The translations under genes and the position numbers were made by a program. DNA of 64,000 bases from Actinomycetota bacterium. GTDB taxonomy: Bacteria; Actinomycetota; CADDZG01; JAHWKV01; JAOPZY01. Location: NCBI GenBank assembly GCA_035765775.1, contig DASTWV010000026.1, forward strand, positions 56,535-120,534. Direction: 5' to 3'. The stretch's first letter is position 1; every line of letters begins with the position of its first letter. Below are positions 34,814 to 43,122 of this stretch, piece after piece. A model generated the notes under the pieces. The model saw nothing but the letters and a program-made list of their open reading frames with translations. It searched no databases and was not told the origin of the DNA.

Positions 34814-34841
34814 CGGTACCCGACCAAGGCCACCGAGCAGC

Positions 34842-35309
34842 GTGTTCAAGAAGCGACGCGGCCTCATCCGGCTTACCATCGGCGAGGAGGAGGCCGAACT
34901 CCTCCGCACGACCATCCGGGAGTACGTCGAGTTGCTCGACGCCCCCCCGTCGCTGGGCGACCCGGTGCTGGCACGGCTCTTCCCTTCCGCCAGCCTGGAT
35001 GACCCCGCCCTCGAGATCGCCTTCCGGGACCTGTCGGCCTCCGACCTCGACGCCCACAAGCGGGCGACGGCCGGACAGGCTCTGGCTTCCCTGGATGCCG
35101 ACCGCAAGACGCCCCTGACGCCCGAGCAGCAGGAGGCCTGGCTCGTCCTCCTGACCGACCTCCGGCTCGCCATCGGCGTCCGCCTGGGGGTCACGGAGGA
35201 GACCTATGAGACCTACCCGAACCCCAATGACCCGGCGCAGTGGCCGCTGGCGGTCCTGGACTACCTGGGGGCGCTCCTGGAGAGCCTGGTGCAGTCCCTC
35301 CAGGGCTGA
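34842..35309 (+). CDS. DUF2017 family protein
   Basis: 155 residues, mostly helical and acidic: TIGEEEAELLRTTIREYVELLD, an ARLFP segment, then LTPEQQEAWLVLLTDLRLAIGVRLG and WPLAVLDYLGALLESLV. The family is found with clpS in actinobacteria; function unknown. It starts at a GTG 28 bases after clpS with a weak ribosome site. Confidence 0.85.
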   Translation: MFKKRRGLIRLTIGEEEAELLRTTIREYVELLDAPPSLGDPVLARLFPSASLDDPALEIAFRDLSASDLDAHKRATAGQALASLDADRKTPLTPEQQEAWLVLLTDLRLAIGVRLGVTEETYETYPNPNDPAQWPLAVLDYLGALLESLVQSLQG

Positions 35310-35347
35310 GCGACCGGGCCGGCGACCGGCCGGAGGACGAGCCGGAC

Positions 35348-35671
35348 CTACGAGGTCAGGTCCTCCAGCCCCTCGGCGGTCTTGTCGGGGTGTTTCAGCT
35401 CCTCGATGTTGACGTCCCGGAAGGTCCGCACCTGCACGTGCGAGACGAAGCGGGTGGGCCGGTAGACATCCCACACCCAGGCGTCGGAGAGGCTGAGCTC
35501 GAACCAGGAGTCTCCCCCGTTCTCGTGCTGTTCGACGGTGTACCCGTTGCACAGGTAGAACCGCCGGGCGGTCTCGACGACGTAGCGGAACATCGGCAGG
35601 ACATCCCGGTATTCCTTGTAGAGAGCCAACTCCAGGTCGGTCTCGTAGCTCTCCAGGTCCTCTGCGCTCAT
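35348..35671 (-). CDS. DUF2469 family protein
   Basis: 107 residues: MSAEDLESYETDLELALYKEYRDV, FRYVVETARRFYLCNGY, DAWVWDVYRPTRFV and FRDVNIEEL. This matches DUF2469, a small protein that in actinobacteria sits beside rnhB, as here. No function is known. Starts at an ATG 10 bases after rnhB. Confidence 0.9.
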   Translation of the reverse strand: MSAEDLESYETDLELALYKEYRDVLPMFRYVVETARRFYLCNGYTVEQHENGGDSWFELSLSDAWVWDVYRPTRFVSHVQVRTFRDVNIEELKHPDKTAEGLEDLTS

Positions 35672-35681
35672 GGGTGCAACC

Positions 35682-36428
35682 CTACCGCTCCCGCGCCTCG
35701 GGGACCGGGGCACTGCCCATGGCCAGCAGCCGTCCCGGCACCCCTTCCTCGACCAGCTTGCGGATCGGGGCGTACAGCCGGCGGTGGATGGGGCACGGCC
35801 CGTAGGCCGCCAGGCCCCACAGGTGGCGGGGAGCCGGGTAGCCCTTGTTGGCCTCGAAGGCATAGGCCGGGTACAGCGCCGCCAGATCGGACATCAGCCG
35901 GTCCCGGGCCACCTTCACGACGATGGAGGCGGCGGCGATCGAGACCGACTCGCAGTCGCCCCGGACCACCATGCGGGCCCGCTCGCCGATGAAGTTCCAC
36001 TTGCCGTCCACCAGGAACACCTCGGGGGTGACCGGCAGGGCGGCGACGGCCCGTGCCCCCGCCCGGCGGATGGCCTCGGAGAGCCCGACCTCATCGATTT
36101 CCACCGGCCAGGCCATGCCGACCCCCCACCCCAGGCACCGGCCCCGTACCCGGTCGGCCAGCCACGCCCGCCGCTCGGGGTCCAGGAGCTTCGAGTCCCG
36201 GAGCTTGTAGATCCGGTCGCTGGGGTCGAGCACCACGGCGCCCACCGCCACCGGGCCGGCCCAGGCGCCGACGCCCACCTCGTCGATCCCGCCCACCAGC
36301 TCGGCACCGCCGGCGACGAGCGACCGTTCAAGGTGCAGGCCGGGCGCCGGCCGGGTGCGGGCGAGCTCGCCCTTGCGCACGTAGGTGCGGGTCCGGTAGG
36401 TGGCCTTGTAGGCCGGCTTCGGGGTCAT
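35682..36428 (-). CDS. rnhB: Ribonuclease HII with an altered GRG motif
   Basis: 248 residues. Cleaves RNA of RNA/DNA hybrids, including single ribonucleotides in DNA. The acidic residues are present (Asp49, Glu50, Asp141, Asp176) with ASIVVKVARD and the C-terminal YPAYAFEANKGYP. The GRG motif that contacts the ribose 2'-OH reads Gly52-Val53-Gly54 (DEVGVGAWAGP): the arginine is replaced by valine. A 48-residue N-terminal extension precedes the core. The ATG at 36428 is preferred over a longer frame. Confidence 0.93.
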   Translation of the reverse strand: MTPKPAYKATYRTRTYVRKGELARTRPAPGLHLERSLVAGGAELVGGIDEVGVGAWAGPVAVGAVVLDPSDRIYKLRDSKLLDPERRAWLADRVRGRCLGWGVGMAWPVEIDEVGLSEAIRRAGARAVAALPVTPEVFLVDGKWNFIGERARMVVRGDCESVSIAAASIVVKVARDRLMSDLAALYPAYAFEANKGYPAPRHLWGLAAYGPCPIHRRLYAPIRKLVEEGVPGRLLAMGSAPVPEARER

Positions 36429-36499
36429 TGCCCCGCAATTATGCGGGTCGGGCCAGCCCGGAGGCAGCACCGGGAAAAGTCAGCAGGAACTAACGGCGA

Positions 36500-37171
36500 C
36501 TAGAAGAAGTGGAACCGGCCCGGCGGCCAGATCCGCATGAAGGCCTCGCCGATGACGCTCGATGTGGGGATCGCTTTGAAGAACCGCGAGTCGTCTGAGT
36601 CGCCGCGGTTGTCCCCCATGACGAAGAGATGGTTCTTCTCCACCGTGATGGGGCCGAAGTCCGGCATGGAGGAGGGATTGTGGTCATGCAGGTAGGGCTC
36701 CTTCTTGGCCTCCCCGTCCACGTAGAGCGTGGCGTTGCGGATCTGCACCGTGTCCCCCCCGACGGCCACCACCCGCTTGATGAAGTCGCGTTGGGTGGAT
36801 GGGAGACCGAGGGCCTCCTTCATCGAGTTCAGGAATCCAGAGAGCCCGGTGGGGGCGGGGGGCACATCGCCCAGGGCCGCCGCCGGGGCCACGAACACGA
36901 CGATGTCGCCCGGATGGGGGGTGCGGAAGTCGTAGATGAACTTCGAGACCAGGACCCGGTCGTTGACGAGCAGCGTGTTCTGCATCGACGCCGACGGGAT
37001 GAAGAAGGCCTGGACGACGAAGGTCTTGATGAGCAGGGCGATGGCGAAGGCCACCAGGATGAGGATGGGGATTTCCTTGATGAAACCGCCGCTCTTGAGG
37101 GCGGCGTGCTTCGGCCCTCTCCGGGGCGGCGGGTTACTGGCCACGTCGTAGCGGTCTTCCTGGCTGCGCAT
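36500..37171 (-). CDS. lepB: Signal peptidase I
   Basis: 223 residues. Removes Sec signal peptides. One N-terminal membrane helix (about 34-55), catalytic Ser62 in IPSASMQNTL, catalytic Lys132 in RDFIKRVVAVGGD, and GDNRGDSDDSR near the end. Typical for an actinobacterial type I peptidase with a short cytoplasmic Pro-rich start. Lies between rnhB and rplS. Confidence 0.96.
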   Translation of the reverse strand: MRSQEDRYDVASNPPPRRGPKHAALKSGGFIKEIPILILVAFAIALLIKTFVVQAFFIPSASMQNTLLVNDRVLVSKFIYDFRTPHPGDIVVFVAPAAALGDVPPAPTGLSGFLNSMKEALGLPSTQRDFIKRVVAVGGDTVQIRNATLYVDGEAKKEPYLHDHNPSSMPDFGPITVEKNHLFVMGDNRGDSDDSRFFKAIPTSSVIGEAFMRIWPPGRFHFF

Positions 37172-37189
37172 TGACGGTTCGGGGAGACC

Positions 37190-37537
37190 TTAGATGCGCT
37201 TTTCTTTGACCTTGGCCGCTCGGCCCACCCGGGAGCGGAGGTAGTAGAGCTTGGCCCGCCGTACGTCGCCGTGCGTGACGATCTCCAGCTTGGCGATCAT
37301 GGGCGAGTGCACGGGGAAGGTCCGCTCGACGCCGACGTTGTTGAACGAGATCTTGCGGGCGGTGAACGTCTCCCGGACCGAGGAGCCCTGCCGCCGGATG
37401 ACGACGCCCTGGAAGACCTGGATGCGCTCCTTGCCGCCTTCGCTGACCCGTACGTGAACTTTGACCGTGTCGCCCGGGCGAAAGTCCGGGAGGTCCTCAC
37501 GCAGCACCGGGCGCAGGAGCGCGTCGGTCTTATCCAT
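37190..37537 (-). CDS. rplS: Ribosomal protein L19
   Basis: 115 residues. Seen: [50 protein letters not shown], and the basic [15 protein letters not shown] tail. The ATG at 37537 has a ggaggag site. A TATCAT hexamer at 37641-37646 (minus strand) may start the rplS-lepB transcript, with a leader of about 100 bases. Confidence 0.97.
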   Translation of the reverse strand: MDKTDALLRPVLREDLPDFRPGDTVKVHVRVSEGGKERIQVFQGVVIRRQGSSVRETFTARKISFNNVGVERTFPVHSPMIAKLEIVTHGDVRRAKLYYLRSRVGRAAKVKEKRI

Positions 37538-37696
37538 TGCTCCTCCTTCGAAGCGGGGCACACCGTCCAGGGCCGCAGCGAGAGTGCTCGCCGGATCGGG
37601 AGGCCTTGAACTATCGCACTATCCAGGTACCGGAACCACGATGATAGCAGAGGGCGATCGGGCCCCGACTGAACTCCGCCTGAGCGCCAGCTGGGG

Positions 37697-38431
37697 TCAC
37701 TCCCCCGGCGACTCGCCCTCCCAGGCCGCCAGCTGCGCCCGATCCGCCTCGGTGAGATCGGCGCCCGCGAGCAGCTCGGGGCGCAGCGCCAGCGTCCGCC
37801 GCAGGCGCTCCCGGCGCCGCCAATCCGCCACCCGGCCGTGGTCGCCGGACAGGAGGACCTCGGGCACCCGTGCTCCTGCCAGCTCGGCCGGCCGGGTGTA
37901 CTGCGGGTACTCGAGCAGCCCGCCGGTGAAGGACTCCTCGGTGAGCGACTCCAGGTTCCCGAGCACCCCGGGCACCAGGCGGGCCACCGCTTCGACCACC
38001 AGGAGCGCCGGCACCTCGCCGCCCGCCAGGACCACGTCGGCCACCGACACGGACTCGGCGCCGGCGAGACCGGTGACCCGGTCGTCGATGCCCTCGTACC
38101 GCCCGCACACCAGGACCACCTGCGGTGCCCCGGCCAGCTCGCTGGCCAGCTGCTGGTCGAACCGGCGGCCGGCGGCGGCGAGCAGCACCACCCGGGCCCC
38201 CTCCCGGCGGACGGCGGCCACGGCCTCGAGGATGGGCCCGGCCGCCATGACCATGCCGGCGCCGCCCCCGAACGGTTCGTCGTCCACCTTGCGGTGCGGG
38301 CCGACGCCCCAGTCCCGCAGGTTGTGCACCCCGACCTCCACGATCCCGGCCTGGACCGCCTTGCCGAGCAGGCTGGCGCTCAGGAACGGCGCGAAGACCT
38401 CAGGGAAGATGGTGATGACGTCGAACCGCAC
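37697..38431 (-). CDS. trmD: tRNA (guanine-N1)-methyltransferase
   Basis: 244 residues. Methylates G37 of tRNAs with SAM. Seen: FDVITIFPEVF, HRKVDDEPFGGGAGMVM, LVCGRYEGIDDRV, the trefoil-knot VSVADVVLAGGEVPAL, and LEYPQYTRP. A GTG at 38431 is used; another GTG at 38443 is possible. It follows rimM by 13 bases. Confidence 0.95.
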   Translation of the reverse strand: MRFDVITIFPEVFAPFLSASLLGKAVQAGIVEVGVHNLRDWGVGPHRKVDDEPFGGGAGMVMAAGPILEAVAAVRREGARVVLLAAAGRRFDQQLASELAGAPQVVLVCGRYEGIDDRVTGLAGAESVSVADVVLAGGEVPALLVVEAVARLVPGVLGNLESLTEESFTGGLLEYPQYTRPAELAGARVPEVLLSGDHGRVADWRRRERLRRTLALRPELLAGADLTEADRAQLAAWEGESPGE

Positions 38432-38444
38432 CGGCGCCGCCACC

Positions 38445-38909
38445 TCAGGCCCGGGCCGGGAACAGCCCTTCGGGCGGGTCAAGCACCACCCGGCCACCGG
38501 CCAGATCAACCTGCCGGACGATCGCCGGCACCGCCGGCACGAGCACCGGGCCGGCCGGCGACTCCACCTCCCACAGATCCTGCGCCTCCCGGCCGAGCAC
38601 CTGGGTCAGCACGCCGAGGTGCGCCCCCGTCCCGTCCACCACCTCGAGTCCGGCGAGCTCGGACTCCCAGTACTCGCCGTCCGGCAGGACGGGCAGGGCC
38701 TCGGGCGGGGCGAAGATGCGGTGGCCCCGCAGGGATTCCGCCTCCGTCCGGCCGGGTACCTCGTCGAAGCCCACGAGCAGGCGATCGATCTGGTGGGGGC
38801 GGCTGGAGACCACGGACATCGGGACGGCTCCCTCGGCTTCCCGGCCCACGAGCACCTCGGCGCCCGGGGCGAAGCGGTCCGGGTTGTCGGTGAGGGGACG
38901 AACCACCAC
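38445..38909 (-). CDS. rimM: Ribosome maturation factor RimM, start unresolved
   Basis: 154 residues from the first GTG, VVRPLTDNPDRFAPG, with the PRC-barrel C-terminus (EYWESELAGLEVVD, LWEVESPAGPVLVP). RimM proteins normally begin about 20 residues earlier with LVVGRI.KAHG.RGEV; exactly that sequence (LVLVGEILKAHAIRGEV) is encoded in frame upstream, at about 38910-38960, but with no ATG, GTG or TTG before the next in-frame stop near 39018. Only a CTG (38936) occurs. The upstream KH gene ends GAC-TGA-C, where a +1 shift would fuse into this frame. A sequencing error is also possible. Confidence 0.85.
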   Translation of the reverse strand: MVVRPLTDNPDRFAPGAEVLVGREAEGAVPMSVVSSRPHQIDRLLVGFDEVPGRTEAESLRGHRIFAPPEALPVLPDGEYWESELAGLEVVDGTGAHLGVLTQVLGREAQDLWEVESPAGPVLVPAVPAIVRQVDLAGGRVVLDPPEGLFPARA

Positions 38910-38964
38910 CTCACCGCGGATGGCGTGCGCCTTCAGGATCTCGCCGACGAGGACGAGGCCGCCG

Positions 38965-39201
38965 TCAGTCGACGATTTCGACGAGGGCGTTGCGGTTCTC
39001 CTTGGCGGCCGCCGCCTTCACCACGGTGCGGATCGCCCGGGCCACCCGCCCGCTCCTTCCGATCACCCGGCCCACGTCGTCCGGGTGCAGGAAAAGGTCG
39101 TAGATGACGGTTCGCCCGGAATCTTCTTCCTCGACCCGCACGTCGTCGGGGTGCTCGACCAGCCAGGAGACGAGGTATTCGAGGGTGTCGCGTGAGCCCA
39201 T
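38965..39201 (-). CDS. khpA: KH-domain RNA-binding protein (YlqC/KhpA type)
   Basis: 78 residues consisting of one KH domain: LEYLVSWLVEHPDDV, then VGRVIGRSGRVARAIRTVV with the GxxG loop, and NRNALVEIVD at the end. KhpA-type proteins bind RNA and affect cell size and division in some Gram-positives. Between rpsP and rimM, its usual place. Confidence 0.93.
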   Translation of the reverse strand: MGSRDTLEYLVSWLVEHPDDVRVEEEDSGRTVIYDLFLHPDDVGRVIGRSGRVARAIRTVVKAAAAKENRNALVEIVD

Positions 39202-39225
39202 AGATCGCCGCGGGAACCTGCGGGG

Positions 39226-39480
39226 CTACGCCTTGGCCTTGGGGATGACCCCGGCGACTTCGAGCAGTCGGGTGACCGACTCGGTGGGCTGGGCGCCCTT
39301 GGATATCCAATCGAGTGCCTTGGGGCCATCGATTTCTATCTCCGAGGGGTTGGGCCCGGGGTCATACCGACCGATATTCTCGATGAAACGACCGTCGCGC
39401 GGAGAACGGGCGTCAGCCACGACCACCCGGTAGGTGGGGGCGCCCTTCTTGCCGATGCGTCGCAACCGGATCTTCACCAT
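39226..39480 (-). CDS. rpsP: Ribosomal protein S16
   Basis: 84 residues: [40 protein letters not shown] followed by the short Lys-containing tail ([12 protein letters not shown]). Standard S16 length. Divergent from a lipoprotein gene across 35 bases. Confidence 0.97.
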   Translation of the reverse strand: MVKIRLRRIGKKGAPTYRVVVADARSPRDGRFIENIGRYDPGPNPSEIEIDGPKALDWISKGAQPTESVTRLLEVAGVIPKAKA

Positions 39481-39515
39481 GTCGTCGGCGAGTGTACCAG
39501 CAGAGGGGGGTCAGG

Positions 39516-40472
39516 ATGGCGGAGCAGGGCAGATGTGGCGCACTCCGGACCGACCTCCGCACCCGACCGGGCGCACTCCGAGCCAGCGCCGCTGCCGGCG
39601 CGGCAGCCCTCCTGCTGGCCGCCTGCGGGTCGCCACGGCCCTCGCGGGCAGTAGGCCCCAGCGCGGCCGACCTGGCCCAGGCCCGGGTCGTGTCCATCAT
39701 CGCCGCAGCCCCGGCCGCCACGCTGGCCCAGGGGACGGCGTCGGTGTCCCTGACCGCCACCCGGGACGCATCGGGCGACAACGTCACCATGGTGGGCGTG
39801 GACGATTTCGCCACCCACCGCCTCCAGGCGCAGCTCGCCATCCCGGGAGGAGGCACCATCGCCGGGGTCTTCGACAACGGCGTGGTCTACGAGAAGATCC
39901 CTGGCCTGGCCGCTCAGGACGGCGGCAAACCCTGGCTGAAGATCGACCTGCCGGGTCTGGAGCAGAACGGAGGCGCGCTTGGGGGCCTCGGCCAGATGCT
40001 GGAGCAGGAACTCAGCACCACCCAATCCAACCCGGACCGCCAGCTCGACCTGCTGAACGGCGTGAGCGGGACGGTCAGCACCGTGGGCGACGAGCCCATC
40101 GGTGGCGTACCAACCACGCACTACTGGTTCACCACCGACCTCAACAAGGTGATCGCCAGCCTGTCGGGCGACGCCCGGTCCGCCTTCCAGCAACTGGCCA
40201 CTGCGCTGGGGACCGGGAGCCCGCTGGTGGACGTGTGGATCGACGGCCAGGGAGTGGTCCGGCAGTTGCACATCGCCGAGACCTATGACCCCAAAGCCGG
40301 CGCAGCGCCCTACGGCCTGCCGGCGAGCGCGCTCCCGAGGGCCGTGGGACTGACCATCACCTACTCGAACTTCGGAGCGCCGGCGGTCATCACCGACCCG
40401 CCGCCCGGCCAGACGGCCGACCTGAGCCAGCTCCTCCCCGGATCACCGAACGGCGGGACTCCAGCGGTCTAG
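39516..40472 (+). CDS. Putative lipoprotein, LppX/LolA-like layout
   Basis: 318 residues. Arginine-rich n-region and hydrophobic core end in the lipobox LAAC (Cys near residue 33). The mature domain has alternating strands (GTASVSLTATRD, DNVTMVGVDDFATHRLQAQLAI, HYWFTTDL, LVDVWIDGQGVVRQLHI), a half-barrel pattern like mycobacterial LppX/LprG or LolA lipid carriers. The family call is tentative. ATG 39516 follows a gagggggg tract. Its stop faces the ffh stop across 13 bases. Confidence 0.75.
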   Translation: MAEQGRCGALRTDLRTRPGALRASAAAGAAALLLAACGSPRPSRAVGPSAADLAQARVVSIIAAAPAATLAQGTASVSLTATRDASGDNVTMVGVDDFATHRLQAQLAIPGGGTIAGVFDNGVVYEKIPGLAAQDGGKPWLKIDLPGLEQNGGALGGLGQMLEQELSTTQSNPDRQLDLLNGVSGTVSTVGDEPIGGVPTTHYWFTTDLNKVIASLSGDARSAFQQLATALGTGSPLVDVWIDGQGVVRQLHIAETYDPKAGAAPYGLPASALPRAVGLTITYSNFGAPAVITDPPPGQTADLSQLLPGSPNGGTPAV

Positions 40473-40485
40473 AGCTGAGCGCACC

Positions 40486-41832
40486 CTAGAGCCCGAAGCC
40501 GGGCGGCAATCCGATGGCGCCGGGCCGGCCCTTCTTGCCCTTGCCCCGGGTGAAGCCCCGCATCATCTTGCGCACCTGCTCGAACTGCTTCAGCAGCTCG
40601 TTGACCTCCCGCACGTGGGTCCCCGAGCCCCGGGCGATGCGGGACCGGCGGCTGCCCGAAATGATGCGGGGGTCGGTGCGCTCCTTCGGCGTCATAGACC
40701 GGATGATGGCCTCGATGCGGCTCATGTCGGCGTCGCCGATCATGCCGTCCTTCAGCCGGCCAACCCCCGGGATCCCGGGCAGCATCTTGATGAGGCTGCC
40801 GATGCCGCCCATCTTGCGCACCTGCTGCATCTGGCTGAGGAAGTCCTCGAGCGTGAAGCTGGCCTCGAGGATCTTGCGGGCCTGGACCTCGGCGTCCTCC
40901 TTGGAGACCGCCGCCTCGGCCTTCTCGATCAGGGTGAGGACGTCGCCCATCCCGAGGATCCGCGAGGCGATCCGGTCGGGGTGGAAGGGCTCGAGGTCGC
41001 CCAGCTTCTCGCCGATGCCGGCGAACTTGATGGGCTTGCCGGTGACCGTCACCGCCGACAGGGCCGCACCGCCGCGGGCGTCGCCGTCCAGCTTGGTGAG
41101 GATGATCCCGGTCAGCGGGATGGTCTCGGCAAAGGCCTTGGCGGACACGAGGGCGTCCTGACCGGTCATGGCGTCGAGGACGAACAGGACCTCGTCGGGC
41201 TGGGCGACGGCGTGCACCCGGGCCACCTGGTCCATCATCTCGGGGTCGACGTGGAGCCGGCCGGCGGTGTCGAGGATCACCACGTCGGCGTCCCGCCGGC
41301 CCTCTTCGAGTGCCCGGCGCACCACGGCCACCGGATCGGTCTCGCCGGTCTCGGCGTGCACCGCCACCTTGGCCTGCTCGCCGAGCACCTGGAGCTGGCG
41401 GATGGCGGCGGGCCGCTGGAGGTCGGCAGCCACCAGCAGCGGCCGCTGCCCCTGGCGGCGCAGGAGGGCGCCCAGCTTGGCCGCGGTGGAGGTCTTGCCC
41501 GAGCCCTGCAGGCCGGCCAGGAGGATGACCGTCGGGGGCTTCGCCGCCCGCGCCAGCCCGGCGGTCTTGCCGCCCAGCATGGCGATCAGCTCTTCGTGGA
41601 CGATCTTGACTACCTGCTGGCCCGGCGAGAGGGACTTGAGCACCTCCTCGCCCAAGGCCGCATCCTTGACCCGGTTGAGGAAGGCCCGGACCGCGGGCAG
41701 GGCAACGTCCGCCTCGAGCAGGGCCACCCGGATCTCCCGGAGGGCCTCGTCGATCTCCTTGTCGGTCAGCCGGCCCTTGGACCGGAGCTTCTTGAAGATG
41801 CTGTCGAGGCGGTCGCCGAGGGTGTCGAACAC
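40486..41832 (-). CDS. ffh: Signal recognition particle protein Ffh
   Basis: 448 residues. SRP54 GTPase that binds nascent signal sequences and targets them with FtsY. N domain, then G domain with GLQGSGKTSTAAKL, ADLQRPAAI, DTAGRLHVD and TKLDGDARGG, then an M domain (MQQVRKMGGIGSLIKMLPG, RSRIARGSGTHVREVNELLKQF). GTG 41832 starts it; a very long frame upstream is antisense-like noise. It follows ftsY by 62 bases. Confidence 0.97.
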   Translation of the reverse strand: MFDTLGDRLDSIFKKLRSKGRLTDKEIDEALREIRVALLEADVALPAVRAFLNRVKDAALGEEVLKSLSPGQQVVKIVHEELIAMLGGKTAGLARAAKPPTVILLAGLQGSGKTSTAAKLGALLRRQGQRPLLVAADLQRPAAIRQLQVLGEQAKVAVHAETGETDPVAVVRRALEEGRRDADVVILDTAGRLHVDPEMMDQVARVHAVAQPDEVLFVLDAMTGQDALVSAKAFAETIPLTGIILTKLDGDARGGAALSAVTVTGKPIKFAGIGEKLGDLEPFHPDRIASRILGMGDVLTLIEKAEAAVSKEDAEVQARKILEASFTLEDFLSQMQQVRKMGGIGSLIKMLPGIPGVGRLKDGMIGDADMSRIEAIIRSMTPKERTDPRIISGSRRSRIARGSGTHVREVNELLKQFEQVRKMMRGFTRGKGKKGRPGAIGLPPGFGL

Positions 41833-41894
41833 CGGCTCATTGTACGGGGAGCCCTCGCCGGTCCCGCGGGGCCCGTGGGGCCCCCTAAGGTCCT

Positions 41895-43112
41895 CTAGTC
41901 GGTACCGACGAGGGCGTCGACGAAGCTCGCTGCGTCGAAGAGTTCCAGGTCGGTCATCCCCTCGCCCACCCCCACGGCTTTCACCGGGATGCCCAGCTCC
42001 TCCTGCACCGCCACCACGATGCCACCCTTCGCCGAGCCGTCCAGCTTGGTCAGGACCACGCCGGTGACCGACACCGCCTCGCCGAACGTGCGGGCCTGGG
42101 CAATGCCGTTCTGGCCCACGGTGGCGTCGAGCACCAACAGCACCTCGGCGACCTGTGCCTTGCGCTCGGCGATGCGCCGCACCTTCTTGAGCTCCTCCAT
42201 GAGCGGGGACTTGGTGTGCAGGCGGCCGGCGGTGTCCACCAGGACCACATCGATCGACCGGGCGATGGCGTACTCGACGGCGTCGAAGACCACCGCCCCG
42301 GGGTCCGCCCCCGGGGCATGGCGGATCATGTGCACGTCCAGGCGCTCTGCCCACGTCCCCAGCTGCTCGATGGCGGCCGCCCGGAAGGTGTCGGCCGCCG
42401 CCAGGACGACGCTGTGGCCCTCGTCCTGCAGGAAGCGGGCCAGCTTGGCAATGGAGGTGGTCTTCCCGGTCCCGTTGACCCCGGTGACGAGCCAGACGCT
42501 GGGGGCCTTCTCGGCGAAGCGGAAGGTGCGGTCGGTGCGCTCCAGGATGCCGACCAGCTCGGCGCGGAGGGCCGCGCCCAAATCCTCCGGCTTCAGGCGC
42601 TGGCGGCGGAGGGACTCCAGGATGGCATCGGTGGCCTGCACCCCGACGTCCGCCCGGATGAGCGCCTCCTCGATCTCGTCCCAGGCCTGGTCGTCCAGCT
42701 TGCCCCGGCCCACAATCGCCACGAGCTTGTCGCCGATGGCCTGCCGGCTTTTCGTGAGGCTGCGGAGCAGGCGGGCGGCCCGGCTCTCCTTGGGCGGGGC
42801 GACCGGCGGTGTCGGGGGGCTCTCCGCTACGGGCGGAGCGGGCGGAGCGGGCGGAGCCGCAACCGGCGGTGCTTTGGGGGGAGCCGCAACCGGCGGCGCC
42901 GGTGGAGCCTTCGGTGGGGCGGTCGGTGCCTTTGGTGGAGCGCCGGGCGCCTTTGCTTCCGGCTTCGGTGCCGGCTTGGGCGGGGCGGGTGGCTTCGCCG
43001 GCGGCGCCTTGGGTGGAGCGGCACTCCCTGACCGCCCTACCGCGACACCAATGCCCATCACGATAAACGTGACGAGAGCGCACGCGATGATAAAGCCAAC
43101 TGGGAACGTCAT
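41895..43112 (-). CDS. ftsY: SRP receptor FtsY with N-terminal membrane helix
   Basis: 405 residues. Residues 4-24 (VGFIIACALVTFIVMGIGVAV) are a membrane helix. A Pro/Ala/Lys-rich linker (about 28-110) follows, then the NG domain with GVNGTGKTTSIAKL, AADTFRAAA, DTAGRLHTK and TKLDGSAKGG. E. coli FtsY lacks a membrane helix; a membrane anchor is known in some actinobacteria. The linker is encoded by short tandem repeats. It begins 10 bases after smc. Confidence 0.96.
   Translation of the reverse strand: MTFPVGFIIACALVTFIVMGIGVAVGRSGSAAPPKAPPAKPPAPPKPAPKPEAKAPGAPPKAPTAPPKAPPAPPVAAPPKAPPVAAPPAPPAPPVAESPPTPPVAPPKESRAARLLRSLTKSRQAIGDKLVAIVGRGKLDDQAWDEIEEALIRADVGVQATDAILESLRRQRLKPEDLGAALRAELVGILERTDRTFRFAEKAPSVWLVTGVNGTGKTTSIAKLARFLQDEGHSVVLAAADTFRAAAIEQLGTWAERLDVHMIRHAPGADPGAVVFDAVEYAIARSIDVVLVDTAGRLHTKSPLMEELKKVRRIAERKAQVAEVLLVLDATVGQNGIAQARTFGEAVSVTGVVLTKLDGSAKGGIVVAVQEELGIPVKAVGVGEGMTDLELFDAASFVDALVGTD
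42831..42857 (-). repeat. 9-bp tandem repeat inside the ftsY linker
   Basis: Three exact copies of gggcggagc (plus-strand reading) encode repeated Ala-Pro-Pro units. Two imperfect copies of a gagccgcaaccggcgg unit follow. Frame is preserved. Confidence 0.7.
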
Positions 43113-43122
43113 TGCAGTGTAG

